Source: JAVBJN01 sp031546985
GTDB taxonomy: Bacteria > Bacteroidota > Bacteroidia > Chitinophagales > Chitinophagaceae
DNA: 61,030 bases
Direction: 5' to 3'
NCBI GenBank assembly: GCA_031546985.1
Contig: JAVBJN010000011.1
Span: 1 to 61,030, forward strand
Positions 7,525-14,966 of this stretch are shown piece by piece; position 1 is the stretch's first letter, and every line of letters begins with the position of its first letter. The notes beneath the pieces were generated by a model. It ran no database searches. It was not told the origin of the DNA and saw nothing but the letters and a program-made list of their open reading frames with translations. The translations under genes and the position numbers were made by a program.

Positions 7525-8790
7525 ATGATACCGCAAAGTGTTTATGTATTTCTACTACTGCTTTTTTTCCCCTTTTTAAAATTGCAGGCCAGAACGGTGA
7601 AGGTGCTGTTTATAGGCAACAGCATTACTTACTTTAACGATATGCCACAAACGGTGCGCAGTATTGCGCTGCAATGGCAGGATACATTGAATGTAACGAT
7701 GTATGCACCTGGCGGAACCGGTTTTGCCAATCATGTAAGCGATCCGAACGTTTATAGTCATTTCAGGACGGGAAATTGGGATTACGTGGTATTGCAACCC
7801 GGCACCGGCGATTCTGGCGGGCCTGCAGTGGGAGGCACTCCTGTGGCCACTACGGTTTCGAGAGGGCGCATCATGAGAGACTCCATATACCGGTACAGTC
7901 CCTGTGTAAAGGTGCTGCTGTATGAGATTGCGCAGGCCAGGAGTAGTGCGCCATTTTCATCTCTTGAGGCGGTCCAGAATGTTATTCTGGCCAATGTTAC
8001 CAGCATTGCCGATTCGCTCGGTTTTGGTATAGTACCTGCAGGCGAAGTTATACGCAATGCTTACCGGAACGATACCACGGTGCTTTATTCCGGCCTTAAT
8101 GATATACACCCCAACCCGGTAGGGTCGTATGGCATTGCCTGTGCATTTGCTTCGGTTATTTGTCATAAAAGCGTAAAAGACCTTATCCCCAATAGTGGGC
8201 TGGATCCATTGCTGTGCAAACGATTGCAACGGAATGCCGATAGTATATGTGCAGATGCTGCCCGATGGCGGTTAGGTGTATACACACCACGGGCACATTT
8301 CAGTTTTAACCAGGTTGCCGGCAGCATGTCTGTTCAGTTTAAGAACACTGCTACCGGAATGGATAGTGTAAAATGGAATTTTGGGGATGGCACTTCCGGC
8401 AATGGCAACACACCTTTAAAGCCATATGCTAATGCGGGCAGCTATAAAGTAAGGATCTCTACATTTAAAGGTGGTTGTGTAGACAACTATGATACCACCG
8501 TATTGGTAAAAGCTGCCGCGCCAACTGGTGTAAACAGCTTTTCTGTCGGGTACAATGTTACGATCTATCCCAATCCGGCCAGCAATAAATTGTTTGTGGT
8601 TTTGCCTCCAGGTATCCAGGATGCGTTGTGCCGGATCGTAGATCTGAAAGGGGCGGTCCTGATCGAAGAAAAATTACTACAAACTAAAAATGAGCTTTCG
8701 CTGGAGGCCCTTCCCCCGGGCATTTATTTCATTGCTATTACCGGTATGCGGGGCGAATGGCATCATCAATCAAAAATTATTGTTGAATAG
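7525..8790 (+). CDS. Secreted SGNH-like hydrolase with PKD domain and T9SS sorting domain
   Basis: A 421-residue exported protein. Residues 1-22 are a signal peptide. The SGNH/DUF4886-like hydrolase follows: block I is LFIGNSITYFNDMP with the nucleophile Ser, and the catalytic Asp/His block is LNDIHPNPVGSYG. A PKD domain comes next (SVQFKNTATGMDSVKWNFGDGTS... YANAGSYKVRIS). The last ~75 residues are a type A T9SS C-terminal sorting domain (YPNPASNKLFV ... LPPGIYFIAITG). The enzyme is probably surface-attached or released and may act on carbohydrate or ester substrates; the substrate is not known. The next gene also carries a T9SS domain. Confidence 0.9.
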   Translation: MIPQSVYVFLLLLFFPFLKLQARTVKVLFIGNSITYFNDMPQTVRSIALQWQDTLNVTMYAPGGTGFANHVSDPNVYSHFRTGNWDYVVLQPGTGDSGGPAVGGTPVATTVSRGRIMRDSIYRYSPCVKVLLYEIAQARSSAPFSSLEAVQNVILANVTSIADSLGFGIVPAGEVIRNAYRNDTTVLYSGLNDIHPNPVGSYGIACAFASVICHKSVKDLIPNSGLDPLLCKRLQRNADSICADAARWRLGVYTPRAHFSFNQVAGSMSVQFKNTATGMDSVKWNFGDGTSGNGNTPLKPYANAGSYKVRISTFKGGCVDNYDTTVLVKAAAPTGVNSFSVGYNVTIYPNPASNKLFVVLPPGIQDALCRIVDLKGAVLIEEKLLQTKNELSLEALPPGIYFIAITGMRGEWHHQSKIIVE

Positions 8791-8839
8791 GTTGTAAAAC
8801 CTGCTGACGTGTTTGTTAATAAATTAAAAAAAAGTGAAA

Positions 8840-9934
8840 ATGAAGAAGATCAATTTTATCCTTGCAGCTATAATCAGCTTCGCCGCAATCCAGGCACGAG
8901 CAGCAATTGTTCATAACAATGCCCCTGCCAATAGTTACATAAAAATGACTGTGGGCGGAGGTTTGGGCATCAACATACCTGTTAATAATGTGGATGTGGT
9001 ATCCGTTGTTTTTCAGGGATTGCAGGGCGGTGGAGCCGGCGGTGTGGAGGCCAGTACCGGAGGTTTCTCTACATTGGTAAACGCGGCTGGCAATAATGTG
9101 CTGGTTTTGTCTTCCGGGACAAGTGTGGCGCCTTCCGGCAACTTTAATAATGTAAATACCAATCCTTTTCCTGTAGTGGTTTCCGCTTCGGTAAATACCG
9201 GCTTGGCAGGTCAGGGATACCGCTACATCGGTGTTAAGTTGCCCGATCCTGCCGCTGCGGGGATGTTTAAATATGCCTGGATTCGTTTCGAAATACGCCA
9301 GGATACGTTTGTGGTTAAAGATTACGCTTACCAGACCACACACGGCACGGCTATTATGGCCGGAGATACCGGCGGTGGCGCTCCTGTGGTGGTGGTAGAT
9401 AGTGTGGATGTGAAAACCCAGGGCGGGGCCGCGGCATTTATCAATGGTCCCGGCAAAACATTGCAGATGACCGCTGCTGTGTTTCCGGCCAACGGGAGCC
9501 AGGCGGTAAACTGGAGCATTGTGCGGGGAACCGGCAACGCGGTTATTTCTTCCGCAGGTCTTATCACCGCATCTGCTAACGGAACCATATATGCCAAAGC
9601 AGTTTCTTCGGCTGATAACAGGAAAGCAGATTCATTGCTGATTACGATTTCAAGCAGCAGCGTAGGTATTAATGAGGTGTCGGACGATCGCTTTTCGATC
9701 TATCCCAATCCGGCTTCTGGCTGGGTTTATATTGCCGCGAAGGGCATTAATACCGAACTCAGCATTCGGGTTATGGACATTCAGGGCAGGTGCGTAAAAT
9801 CCGTTACAGCTAAGGCTGGTACGTTCGGAGAAACGCTGGCGCTGGACATCCGCGATATTCCTCATGGTATATATTTCTTAAACATCGCTGGAGAAAATAT
9901 CTCCAGCATCAGGAAGATAGAATTGAACCGTTAA
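8840..9934 (+). CDS. Secreted protein with bacterial Ig-like domain and T9SS sorting domain
   Basis: A 364-residue protein. The signal peptide is MKKINFILAAIISFAAIQARA. The N-terminal ~150 residues are Gly/Asn-rich and unrecognised (GGGLGINIPVNNVDVVSVV). A Big_2-like Ig domain is centred near residues 185-275 (LQMTAAVFPANGSQAVNWSI ... GLITASANGTIYAKA). A T9SS C-terminal domain closes the protein (FSIYPNPASGWVYIA ... IPHGIYFLNIAG). The ATG at 8840 is chosen over a GTG 6 bp earlier. No enzyme motif is seen, so an adhesin or surface structural role is a guess. Confidence 0.85.
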   Translation: MKKINFILAAIISFAAIQARAAIVHNNAPANSYIKMTVGGGLGINIPVNNVDVVSVVFQGLQGGGAGGVEASTGGFSTLVNAAGNNVLVLSSGTSVAPSGNFNNVNTNPFPVVVSASVNTGLAGQGYRYIGVKLPDPAAAGMFKYAWIRFEIRQDTFVVKDYAYQTTHGTAIMAGDTGGGAPVVVVDSVDVKTQGGAAAFINGPGKTLQMTAAVFPANGSQAVNWSIVRGTGNAVISSAGLITASANGTIYAKAVSSADNRKADSLLITISSSSVGINEVSDDRFSIYPNPASGWVYIAAKGINTELSIRVMDIQGRCVKSVTAKAGTFGETLALDIRDIPHGIYFLNIAGENISSIRKIELNR

Positions 9935-9968
9935 GGGAAGATGGTTGATTTAAAGGGTGAATGTGTAC

Positions 9969-9997
9969 AAAGGCTATCCTGTTATGGGATAGCCTTT
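9969..9997 (+). terminator. Intrinsic terminator
   Basis: AAAGGCTATCC and GGATAGCCTTT form a perfect 11-bp stem with a 7-nt loop, followed by a short T-rich run. It ends the Ig-like/T9SS gene. Confidence 0.8.
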
Positions 9998-10027
9998 GTT
10001 GCTAATACTGCTTGGAGCAGTCGTTGA

Positions 10028-10064
10028 GAGATCCTGCATTCCGCTGCGCTGCACGCAGGATGAC
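10028..10064. repeat. Dispersed hairpin repeat, family A (inverted copy)
   Basis: Arms GAGATCCTGC and GCAGGATGAC flank a variable GC-rich centre. Related copies lie at 14851-14917, 46845-46886 and 47908-47949, where the orientation is GTCATCCTGC...GCAGGATCTC. Confidence 0.7.
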
Positions 10065-10083
10065 AGCTTGGGTGGGTATTCCC

Positions 10084-10134
10084 GACCTGTCAGGTGCCTG
10101 TTACGCCTTTGTGGGGCGTAGCTCCTGCCAGGTC
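10084..10134. repeat. Dispersed hairpin repeat, family B
   Basis: Arms GACCTGTCAGG and CCTGCCAGGTC pair around a centre with its own GC-rich hairpin. Related copies lie at 11983-12032, 19066-19119 and 34159-34212. Confidence 0.7.
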
Positions 10135-10180
10135 TCTTTGTTGAAAAATCTTAAGCTTATAATGGTTTAAGGGATTGGAT

Positions 10181-10313
10181 TGGCTCGCAGCAGCCTGTCC
10201 CGCCATATGCGGGGGCACGGCGACGCAACGGAAAAGTCTTATTTGGTGGAAATCTGCGCGATCTGCGTGGTTTTTGAATCTGCGTAAATCTGCGGGAAAA
10301 GTATCGCGAAGGA
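10181..10313 (+). repeat. Long intergenic repeat, copy 1 (upstream of araC)
   Basis: It begins TGGCTCGCAGC, contains AGCCTGTCCCGCC and GCGGGG, and ends in GGGAAAAGTATCGCGAAGG. The same blocks occur in the same order and orientation at 11951-12091. This copy also carries several ATCTGCG units (10252-10294). Confidence 0.65.
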
Positions 10314-10376
10314 CGCCCCTGCCGTGTCTTTGGGTACCAATAAAGCGTTAGTTTTATAGGGCAAAAGACGGCCGAT

Positions 10377-11147
10377 ATGATTTATGAAGTGATACCACCG
10401 TGTGAAGAACTCAGGAATCTGATCAGTCATTTCTGGATAGGTGCCTGGGATGCAAATTCCCGGAAACCTAATACAACCCATTATGTAATCGCCAGTAGTT
10501 TGACGGAGATTACATTTGCATTCAGCGATAATAACAAACATGCCGATTTAATATTTTCTGCCGTTCAGGGGCACACGCATTTGCCCGGTCAAATGGCTGT
10601 AGATGGGTTTTGCCACTTGATAGGTGTTGCGTTTCATTCGTATGCTATACCAGCACTCTTTAATATACCTGCCTCTGAACTCAGTAAGGAATTTATATCA
10701 TTGAATACCTTCCTGGGTTATGCAGGAACCATTTTGAACGAAAGAATGGCCATGGCAACGAGTACGCAACAGCGTATTGGCTTACTGTCCGACTATTGCC
10801 GCTCTGCTTTGAAAAAACAGAAACTGGCAGACCGGTGTATTACGGATGCCATTAAAGAAATAAAGAGATATAACGGTACCGCAAAAATTGAAGCGCTGGC
10901 CAGTGATTTTTTTCTTTCTCAAAAACAGTTTGGCAGACGATTTAAAGAATTTGCAGGATTTAATCCTAAAACCTATTCAAAAATCATACGCTTCGAATCG
11001 GTTCTAAAGAACTTCTCGGGCTTGTCTGATCTCACAGACCTGGCGCATGCCAATGACTATTATGACCAGGCGCATTTTATTCATGAATTTAAATCCTTTA
11101 CAGGTTTTACTCCGAGAGAATTCCGGAAATTAGGTGAAGAGCAATAG
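10377..11147 (+). CDS. AraC-family transcriptional regulator
   Basis: A 256-residue regulator. The N-terminal ~140 residues match the DUF6597-type sensor found in many Bacteroidota AraC proteins (YEVIPPCEELRNLISHFWIG). The C-terminal ~100 residues are an AraC HTH domain with two helix-turn-helix motifs (IEALASDFFLSQKQFGRRFKE and the AHANDYYDQAHFIHEFKSFTG-FTPREFRK signature). The ligand is unknown. It precedes a DUF4386 membrane protein on the same strand, and both genes lie between two copies of a long direct repeat. The promoter may be TTTG-N16-TAGTTTTA just upstream. Confidence 0.92.
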   Translation: MIYEVIPPCEELRNLISHFWIGAWDANSRKPNTTHYVIASSLTEITFAFSDNNKHADLIFSAVQGHTHLPGQMAVDGFCHLIGVAFHSYAIPALFNIPASELSKEFISLNTFLGYAGTILNERMAMATSTQQRIGLLSDYCRSALKKQKLADRCITDAIKEIKRYNGTAKIEALASDFFLSQKQFGRRFKEFAGFNPKTYSKIIRFESVLKNFSGLSDLTDLAHANDYYDQAHFIHEFKSFTGFTPREFRKLGEEQ

Positions 11148-11241
11148 TAAGAATGTCCTTTTTTTACAATTCCCGGGCAAACGTGGGAAGTAGTTTTGCA
11201 ATAAGATTAATGAATGATCTGTATTGCAAAAAGAATAAATT

Positions 11242-11931
11242 ATGGACTCCGGTAAAAAAATAAGATTGGTAGGGATACTTATCATTGCAAGCATGTGTTT
11301 CGGGATTTTTAGTGTAACACCAGCAATCGATTCAGGCAATTACCTGACAGAAGCAGCTAAAAACTACAATCAGGTAATCCTTGCTGCGGTCTTTCAATTT
11401 GCCATGTCTTTCGCTTATATGGCAATCGCCGTTTTGTTGTATCCCAATATCAAAAGGTTTGGACGTAGCTTGTCTACCGGCTTTCTGAGTTTTAGAGTTA
11501 TAGCGGTATCTCTTTCCATTATTGGAACCATCCTGTTGTTATCGATTCTGGCTTTGAGTGAGGCGTATGTGCAAAAAGCGGCACAGGATTCTTTAGCTCC
11601 GCAACTTTTAGGAAATGTGCTTAAAGCTTCCCGAGACAGTATAAATCATGTATTTATGGTTTTGGTTTTGTGTTCGGGCAATTATTTATGCTATCTCTTG
11701 CTCTTTAAATCAAAATTAATCCCGCAATGGCTATCTGTGTGGGGGATGGCAGGGGCCTTTTTATCTGTTGGCGCGAGCATTTTACTTTTGTTTCGAAAAG
11801 TAGATATTATTACCTGGCAATATTTGTCTTTAAATGCCCCTACGGCTATTCATGAACTCATTTTGGGCATATGGCTAGCCGCAAAAGGCTTTGACAGCAG
11901 AAATCCCCGGTGGGCGGTAGAGGATGTGTAA
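11242..11931 (+). CDS. DUF4386 family membrane protein
   Basis: A 229-residue protein with about six hydrophobic membrane segments. The pattern of the DUF4386 family is visible: an N-terminal RLVGILIIASMCFGIFSVTP, SFAYMAIAVLLYPNIKR and a C-terminal IPQWLSVWGMAGAFLSVGA. Function of the family is unknown. It lies 94 bp after the araC gene on the same strand, and such pairs are common in Bacteroidota. Regulation by the neighbouring AraC protein is plausible but not shown. Confidence 0.88.
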   Translation: MDSGKKIRLVGILIIASMCFGIFSVTPAIDSGNYLTEAAKNYNQVILAAVFQFAMSFAYMAIAVLLYPNIKRFGRSLSTGFLSFRVIAVSLSIIGTILLLSILALSEAYVQKAAQDSLAPQLLGNVLKASRDSINHVFMVLVLCSGNYLCYLLLFKSKLIPQWLSVWGMAGAFLSVGASILLLFRKVDIITWQYLSLNAPTAIHELILGIWLAAKGFDSRNPRWAVEDV

Positions 11932-11950
11932 GGTGTTTTTGGAATAGGAA

Positions 11951-12091
11951 TGGCTCGCAGCGGCACAACGCCGCAGCGGAAAAACCTGTCAGAGCCTGTC
12001 CCGCCCATGCGGGGTGCGCAGCACCTGCCAGGGACCTGCGGACCCCGCAGGTGTATTTGGGCGTGATTTGCGGGAAAAGTGTCGCGAAGGA
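11951..12091 (+). repeat. Long intergenic repeat, copy 2 (downstream of DUF4386 gene)
   Basis: It shares TGGCTCGCAGC, AGCCTGTCCCGCC, GCGGGG and the end block GGGAAAAGTGTCGCGAAGG with copy 1 at 10181-10313, in the same orientation. The centre differs and includes a family B hairpin (11983-12032). Confidence 0.65.
11983..12032. repeat. Dispersed hairpin repeat, family B
   Basis: AACCTGTCAGAGCCTG ... CACCTGCCAGGG surround CCCGCCCATGCGGGG, the same design as at 10084-10134. Confidence 0.6.
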
Positions 12092-12111
12092 TGGAAATGG
12101 CCTGAAACAAA

Positions 12112-12138
12112 AAAAGCATCCTTGTTCAGGATGCTTTT
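12112..12138 (-). terminator. Terminator of the tRNA-Glu transcript
   Basis: AAAAGCATCC and GGATGCTTTT form a perfect 10-bp stem with a 7-nt loop. On the minus strand it is followed by a run of T residues, right after the last tRNA. Confidence 0.85.
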
Positions 12139-12145
12139 ACTTTTG

Positions 12146-12217
12146 TACCACGTACGGGAGTCGAACCCGTCATTCCTCCGTGAAAGGGAGGCGTCTTAGC
12201 CGATTGACCAACGCGGC
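12146..12217 (-). tRNA. tRNA-Glu (anticodon UUC), copy 2 of the tandem
   Basis: The minus strand folds as a tRNA. The acceptor stem is GCCGCGT with ACGTGGT, including two G-U pairs. The D arm is GTC-AATCGGCTAA-GAC. The anticodon arm is CCTCC-CTTTCAC-GGAGG, which places UUC at 34-36. The T arm is ACGGG-TTCGACT-CCCGT. CCA is not encoded. It differs from the neighbouring copy at 12271-12342 only in the D loop and a few other bases. Confidence 0.95.
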
Positions 12218-12270
12218 AGATAACACCAGATAAATCTGTAGTTAAATGTTTTGTAGAAAGAACTTTTTTG

Positions 12271-12342
12271 TACCACGTACGGGATTCGAACCCGTGATTC
12301 CTCCGTGAAAGGGAGGCGTCTTAACCCCTTGACCAACGCGGC
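12271..12342 (-). tRNA. tRNA-Glu (anticodon UUC), copy 1 of the tandem
   Basis: Same acceptor and anticodon arms as the copy at 12146-12217 (loop CTTTCAC, anticodon UUC), with D loop AAGGGGTTAA and T loop TTCGAAT. It lies promoter-proximal, 53 bp upstream of the second copy, and the pair shares a promoter at 12361-12391 and a terminator at 12112-12138. Confidence 0.95.
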
Positions 12343-12360
12343 ATTTCCTTGATTGGGATG

Positions 12361-12391
12361 CAAAGGTACAAAGCGTTTTTTAAATTCCAAA
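12361..12391 (-). promoter_or_regulatory. Promoter of the tRNA-Glu pair
   Basis: On the minus strand TTTG (12391-12388) is followed after 19 bp by TACCTTTG (12368-12361), an exact match to the Bacteroidota TTTG-N19-TAnnTTTG promoter. It lies about 20 bp ahead of the first tRNA. Confidence 0.85.
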
Positions 12392-12457
12392 TCTTTGGGC
12401 AAATTTTTTCAAAAAAGCACAATTATCAATCCTTTAACGTCTTCAAATTAAAAAATG

Positions 12458-12488
12458 TTGGTTTTTACTTAACGCAAAAGTAATTTTG
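12458..12488 (+). promoter_or_regulatory. Promoter of gap
   Basis: TTG at 12458-12460 and TAATTTTG at 12481-12488 are separated by 20 bp, matching the Bacteroidota promoter consensus. Transcription would begin near 12495, giving a leader of about 35 nt. Confidence 0.85.
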
Positions 12489-12530
12489 CAGCACTTTATA
12501 CAAATAACATCAATAACAAACCTTTTAGAA

Positions 12531-13541
12531 ATGAGTAAAGTAAAAGTTGCCATTAACGGTTTTGGACGTATTGGTCGCCTGGCTTACCGTCAGATCTTTA
12601 ACATGGAAGGCATCGACGTTGTAGCGATCAACGATCTTACCTCTCCTGCTGTTTTGGCACACCTGCTGAAATACGATACCGCTCAGGGTCGTTTCAAAGC
12701 AGAAGTAAAAGCTACCGACAATGCTATCGTTGTTAATGGCGATGAAATCAAGATCTATGCTCAGAAAGATCCTGCACAAATTCCCTGGGGACAGCATGAT
12801 GTAGACGTGGTTCTGGAGTGTACAGGTTTCTTTACCGATAAAGATAAAGCTGCGGCTCACCTGACCGCTGGTGCTAAACGTGTGGTAATTTCTGCACCTG
12901 CTACAGGTGATCTGAAAACCATCGTGTTTAACGTTAACCACAACGAACTGGATGGTTCTGAAACTGTAATCTCCTGCGCTTCCTGCACCACCAACTGCCT
13001 GGCTCCTATGGCTAAAGTGCTGCACGATAACTACGAGATCAAAACCGGTCTCATGACTACCGTTCACGCCTACACCAACGACCAGAACACCCTGGATGCT
13101 CCGCACCCGAAAGGTGACCTGCGCCGTGCCCGTGCTGCTGCAGAAAACATTGTACCTAACTCTACCGGTGCTGCTAAAGCTATTGGTCTGGTACTGCCTG
13201 CACTGAAAGGTAAACTGGATGGTGGCGCTCAGCGTGTACCAACTGTAACCGGTTCATTAACTGAACTGACTACCATTCTGGGCAAAAAAGTAACGATTGA
13301 AGAAGTAAACGCTGCAATGAAAGCTGCTGCGAACGACTCTTTCGGTTACAACGAAGACGAAATCGTATCCAGCGACATCATCGGTACCACTTTCGGTTCA
13401 CTGTTTGATGCTACACAAACCAAAGTAATCACCGTAGGTGACCACCAAATGGTTAAAACTGTAAGCTGGTATGACAACGAAATGAGCTACGTATCTCAAC
13501 TGGTTCGTACCCTGCATTACTTCGCAAACCTGATTAAGTAA
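12531..13541 (+). CDS. gap: Glyceraldehyde-3-phosphate dehydrogenase, type I
   Basis: A 336-residue glycolytic enzyme that oxidises and phosphorylates glyceraldehyde 3-phosphate with NAD. The NAD-binding GFGRIGR is at residues 8-14, and the catalytic cysteine is C152 in SCASCTTNCLAP. The substrate-binding TGAAKA and the C-terminal WYDNEMSY are also present. The open frame extends to a TTG at 12486, but the ATG at 12531 matches the family and fits the promoter at 12458-12488. pgk, the next glycolytic step, follows 83 bp downstream after a hairpin. Codon use is strongly biased, as expected for a highly expressed gene. Confidence 0.97.
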   Translation: MSKVKVAINGFGRIGRLAYRQIFNMEGIDVVAINDLTSPAVLAHLLKYDTAQGRFKAEVKATDNAIVVNGDEIKIYAQKDPAQIPWGQHDVDVVLECTGFFTDKDKAAAHLTAGAKRVVISAPATGDLKTIVFNVNHNELDGSETVISCASCTTNCLAPMAKVLHDNYEIKTGLMTTVHAYTNDQNTLDAPHPKGDLRRARAAAENIVPNSTGAAKAIGLVLPALKGKLDGGAQRVPTVTGSLTELTTILGKKVTIEEVNAAMKAAANDSFGYNEDEIVSSDIIGTTFGSLFDATQTKVITVGDHQMVKTVSWYDNEMSYVSQLVRTLHYFANLIK

Positions 13542-13573
13542 TCCTTACTTCTTCAGATTACATTTCATAAACA

Positions 13574-13599
13574 GGGTACCGGTTTTGCGACTGGTACCC
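13574..13599 (+). terminator. Hairpin between gap and pgk
   Basis: GGGTACC and GGTACCC form a 7-bp stem around a 12-nt loop, followed by TTGTTATTT. The weak T-run suggests partial termination or transcript processing that could set different gap and pgk levels. Confidence 0.55.
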
Positions 13600-13624
13600 T
13601 TGTTATTTATCTAAAACATAAGCT

Positions 13625-14842
13625 ATGAGCGCATTTCAACAATATAATTTCGCGGGTCAGAAAGCCCTGGTACGTGTAGATTTTAACGTGCCCATCAAAG
13701 AAGGTAAAATCTCTGACGATACCCGTATCCGTGCTGCAGTACCTACCATCCGGAAAATTCTGGCCGATGGCGGCAGTGTAATCCTGATGAGCCACCTGGG
13801 CCGCCCCATCAAGGATATGGAGAAGAAGCCTAACCTGACCCCTGCCGATTTTACGCTGCGCCCTGTAGCAGAGTACCTCTCTGGCCTGTTGGGCATGGAT
13901 GTGCAGTTCGCAACCGATTGCGTTGGCGATGACGCGGCGCAGAAAGCTGCTGCTTTGCAACCCGGCCAGGTACTGCTGCTCGAAAACCTGCGCCTGCACA
14001 AAGAGGAAGAGAAAGGAAACGAAGAATTTGCCGCTAAACTGGCTGGTTTGGGCGATGTGTGGGTAAACGATGCTTTTGGTACTGCACACCGTGCGCATGC
14101 TTCTACGGCTGTAATGGGCAATAACTTCCCCGCCAGCAAGCGCCTTTTTGGCCTGCTGATGGAAGCCGAGGTGAGCAATGCGGAGAAGGTGCTGCACAGC
14201 GCAGAAAGGCCCTTTACGGCCATCGTAGGTGGTGCTAAAGTGTCTGACAAGATCATGATCATCGAAAACCTGCTGGAAAAAGCCGATAACATCATCGTAG
14301 GTGGTGGTATGGCTTATACTTTCTTCAAAGCCCAGGGTGGCCATATTGGTAACTCCCTGTGCGAAGAAGACCGCCTGCAAACCGCGCTGGACCTGCTGGA
14401 AAAAGCCAAAGCAAAAGGTGTAAACATTCTGCTGCCGGTTGATTCTGTAATTGCAGATAAGTTTGGTGCCGATGCCAATACCGAAATTGCCGATAGCAAT
14501 AACATTCCCGACGGATGGCTGGGCCTCGATGTGGCAGATAAAGCACGTGTGGCTTTTGCAGAGGCTATTAAAGCTTCTAAAACCATTTTGTGGAATGGCC
14601 CGATGGGTGTGTTCGAAATGGAGAAATTCCAGGGTGGTACCAAAGCTATCGCTGTAGCAGTGGCAGAAGCAACCGCTAATGGTGCTTTTAGCCTCGTAGG
14701 CGGTGGCGACTCTGTAGCGGCGGTAAACCAGTTTGGCTTTGCCGATAAAGTAAGCTATGTATCTACCGGTGGTGGCGCTATGCTGGAGTTTTTTGAAGGT
14801 AAAGTGCTGCCAGGTATCGCTGCGGTGAAAAATGCTAACTAG
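13625..14842 (+). CDS. pgk: Phosphoglycerate kinase
   Basis: A 405-residue glycolytic kinase that transfers phosphate from 1,3-bisphosphoglycerate to ADP. Family motifs are VRVDFNVPIKEG at the N-terminus, SHLGRP, ENLRLHKEE, VNDAFGTAHRAHAS, GGAKVSDK and the C-terminal VGGGDSVAAVNQFG ... STGGGAMLEF. The ATG at 13625 gives the normal length. It lies 83 bp after gap on the same strand. Confidence 0.97.
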   Translation: MSAFQQYNFAGQKALVRVDFNVPIKEGKISDDTRIRAAVPTIRKILADGGSVILMSHLGRPIKDMEKKPNLTPADFTLRPVAEYLSGLLGMDVQFATDCVGDDAAQKAAALQPGQVLLLENLRLHKEEEKGNEEFAAKLAGLGDVWVNDAFGTAHRAHASTAVMGNNFPASKRLFGLLMEAEVSNAEKVLHSAERPFTAIVGGAKVSDKIMIIENLLEKADNIIVGGGMAYTFFKAQGGHIGNSLCEEDRLQTALDLLEKAKAKGVNILLPVDSVIADKFGADANTEIADSNNIPDGWLGLDVADKARVAFAEAIKASKTILWNGPMGVFEMEKFQGGTKAIAVAVAEATANGAFSLVGGGDSVAAVNQFGFADKVSYVSTGGGAMLEFFEGKVLPGIAAVKNAN

Positions 14843-14850
14843 TCATCCGT

Positions 14851-14917
14851 GTCATCCTGCGTCTGATCTCAATAGGTAAAGGATACTGCTTCCTTCCTGC
14901 GTCAGGTGCAGCATGAC
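14851..14917. repeat. Dispersed hairpin repeat, family A
   Basis: GTCATCCTGCGTCTGA near 14851 and TCAGGTGCAGCATGAC near 14917 form imperfect inverted arms like those of the copies at 10028, 46845 and 47908. It lies between the pgk stop and the shared terminator. Confidence 0.55.
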
Positions 14918-14931
14918 CTATGCAATTACAT

Positions 14932-14966
14932 AAAAAATCCCCTCCGGAGCCGGAGGGGATTTTTTT
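14932..14966. terminator. Bidirectional terminator between pgk and the DUF4476 gene
   Basis: AAAAAATCCCCTCCG and CGGAGGGGATTTTTT form a perfect 15-bp stem with loop GAGC. The A and T tails serve both converging genes. The minus-strand stop codon at 14965 overlaps the arm. Confidence 0.92.

Larger units (their letters stand above)
9935..10376. other. Gene-free stretch filled with terminator and dispersed repeats
   Basis: This 440-bp stretch holds no convincing gene. It contains a terminator (9969-9997), one copy of each of two dispersed hairpin families (10028-10064 and 10084-10134) and one copy of a longer repeat (10181-10313) that recurs at 11951-12091. A possible promoter for the araC gene lies near 10329-10356 (TTTG, 16 bp, TAGTTTTA). 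Confidence 0.7.

Noticed and set aside
7760..7773. A 14-bp exact match (ATTTCAGGACGGGA) to the IS terminal repeat at 126-139
   Set aside because: It lies within the coding sequence of the SGNH protein (SHFRTGNW), with no IS remnant or duplication around it. Taken as coincidence.
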